From: an uncultured Bacteroidales bacterium
GTDB lineage: Bacteria > Bacteroidota > Bacteroidia > Bacteroidales > UBA932
DNA length: 5,881 nucleotides
Direction of reading: 5' to 3'
Assembly: GCA_946405485.1 (NCBI GenBank)
Contig: CAMJHJ010000157.1
Location: 1-5,881, forward strand
In this document: in pieces, positions 5,038 through 5,881 of the stretch
Position numbering within the stretch: the first letter of the stretch is position 1
Layout: each line of letters opens with the position of its first letter
Made by a program: the position numbers and the translations under genes
Notes under the pieces: model-generated
Database searches by the model: none
What the model saw: the letters and a program-made list of their open reading frames with translations, nothing else
What the model was told of the DNA's origin: nothing

Positions 5038-5881
5038 CCATTTGTCTGCAAGGTCCCGCAGCGCTTCTTCGCTGGCCGGGGCTTTGCGCTTTTCCGCCTT
5101 TTCCCGGTCGAACTGCTCCTTGAGTTTATTGAACTGGCGTTTGGTGTCGAGGGTGAATTCTCCGTTGTTGATCCAAGCGAAATAAGAAGGCTCGGTCAGG
5201 TAGACTTCACGCGCCGTCTTTCCCTTATGCTTCCCGAAACTGATCACGGCTTCACCTGCATCATTGTAGTACAGGCGGCCGGCGTAGTCGACGGCCTGGG
5301 AGCGGGTGCCGAATTTAGAGAGGTCGCCGACATCATTTTTGAGGATTTCTTCGCGATACTCTTCAGGCTTGCTGTACCGGTCCAGCTGGGCTTTCAAGAC
5401 CTCGTATGTCGCCAGGGTGTCCGCCTCGGCGGTATGGGCGTTCTCGAAATCCTTGCCGCCGCAGTAGAAGCGGTAGGCGGCACGCAGGTTGCGCGGCTCC
5501 ATATGGTGATAGATGCTCTGCACATCCACCATCTTCTTTTCATGCAGGTCGATCCCTTCGATGCAGCGGAGCATCGCTTCGGCTTTCTCCCGCGACTCGG
5601 GACGGACGGCGCGTTCGCGGCAATACTCCCTCGCACGCTCGATCTCTTCCGCGAGCAGGGGCAGGTCGAACTTGGCGGAGTTGAATCCGGCCAGGTCGCT
5701 GTCTTTCAGCCATTCCGCCACTTCGGGGAGGATCTCGATGAACCGGGGGCAGTCCTTCAGGTCTTCATCCTTGACCCCGTTGACGGCGGCGGCGCCGGGC
5801 GTGATGGGGATCTGGACGTGACGGATATAGTCCCAGGGCTTGATCTTCCAGGTCTTGACCTGCGGCTCAGGGACGCCGGGA
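5020..5881 (-). CDS. DnaQ-family 3'-5' exonuclease (5' end outside the window)
   Basis: 286 residues plus the TAG stop are visible; the frame stays open to the window edge, so the N-terminus, including the ExoI DxE motif, is missing. A GTG at 5721 is internal, because 53 upstream codons still align with the family (ITPGAAAVNGVKDEDL). ExoII is DLAGFNSAKFDLPLL, with Asn67 and Asp72 in visible numbering. ExoIII-epsilon is AHTAEADTLATYEVL, with His149 and Asp154. A C-terminal domain follows (SFGKHKGKTAREV, then SYFAWINNGEFTLDTK), of the ExoX-like type often found in Bacteroidales exonucleases. The family removes nucleotides from DNA 3' ends with two metal ions, in repair or proofreading; a specific role, such as a pol III epsilon subunit, cannot be assigned. 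An insertion of charged residues at about 82-115 separates ExoII from the MVDVQSIYHHME segment. The gene converges on the peptidase operon. Confidence 0.9.
   Translation of the reverse strand, partial: PGVPEPQVKTWKIKPWDYIRHVQIPITPGAAAVNGVKDEDLKDCPRFIEILPEVAEWLKDSDLAGFNSAKFDLPLLAEEIERAREYCRERAVRPESREKAEAMLRCIEGIDLHEKKMVDVQSIYHHMEPRNLRAAYRFYCGGKDFENAHTAEADTLATYEVLKAQLDRYSKPEEYREEILKNDVGDLSKFGTRSQAVDYAGRLYYNDAGEAVISFGKHKGKTAREVYLTEPSYFAWINNGEFTLDTKRQFNKLKEQFDREKAEKRKAPASEEALRDLADKWNGRLF

Noticed and set aside
5020..5721. GTG 5721 as the start of the exonuclease
   Set aside because: The frame continues upstream to the window edge with family-like sequence, so the true start is outside the window.

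Overview
The window looks like chromosomal DNA from a moderately GC-rich member of Bacteroidales (Bacteroidota). Three sites match the Bacteroidota sigma-factor promoter (TTG, about 19-20 nt, TAnnTTTG). The gene families are also typical of the phylum: a fimbrillin-like lipoprotein, a C10 (streptopain/SpeB) peptidase, and a DnaQ-type exonuclease with the Bacteroidales-style C-terminal domain. I cannot name the genus; an Alistipes-like or uncultured lineage would fit the base composition, but that is a guess.

Left part (1-1594, all minus strand): a tRNA-Thr(CGT) gene with its own promoter, preceded on the same strand by nhaA, a complete Na+/H+ antiporter gene, also with its own promoter.

Middle part (1601-4995, plus strand): a promoter placed back-to-back with the nhaA promoter drives an apparent three-gene operon. 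First is a 43-residue, very acidic peptide that is easily missed because it is short and overlaps an artefactual N-terminal extension of the next frame. Second is a 416-residue fimbrillin-like lipoprotein. Third, 3 nt downstream and behind a strong Shine-Dalgarno, is a 638-residue secreted C10 cysteine peptidase with an inhibitory pro-domain and an intact-looking Cys/His active site. A peptide, a pilin-like lipoprotein and a cysteine protease in one transcription unit suggest a secreted protease module. The protease may process the lipoprotein, as gingipains process fimbrillins, or the peptide may be a partner or substrate. The grouping is seen; the functional link is inference.

Right part (5011-5881): an 11-bp hairpin lies between the peptidase gene and a convergent minus-strand gene and probably serves both as terminator. 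The convergent gene is a DnaQ-family 3'-5' exonuclease whose 5' end, including the first catalytic motif, lies outside the window.

No insertion sequence, CRISPR array, rRNA or integration boundary was seen. There is no gene-free stretch longer than about 150 bases.
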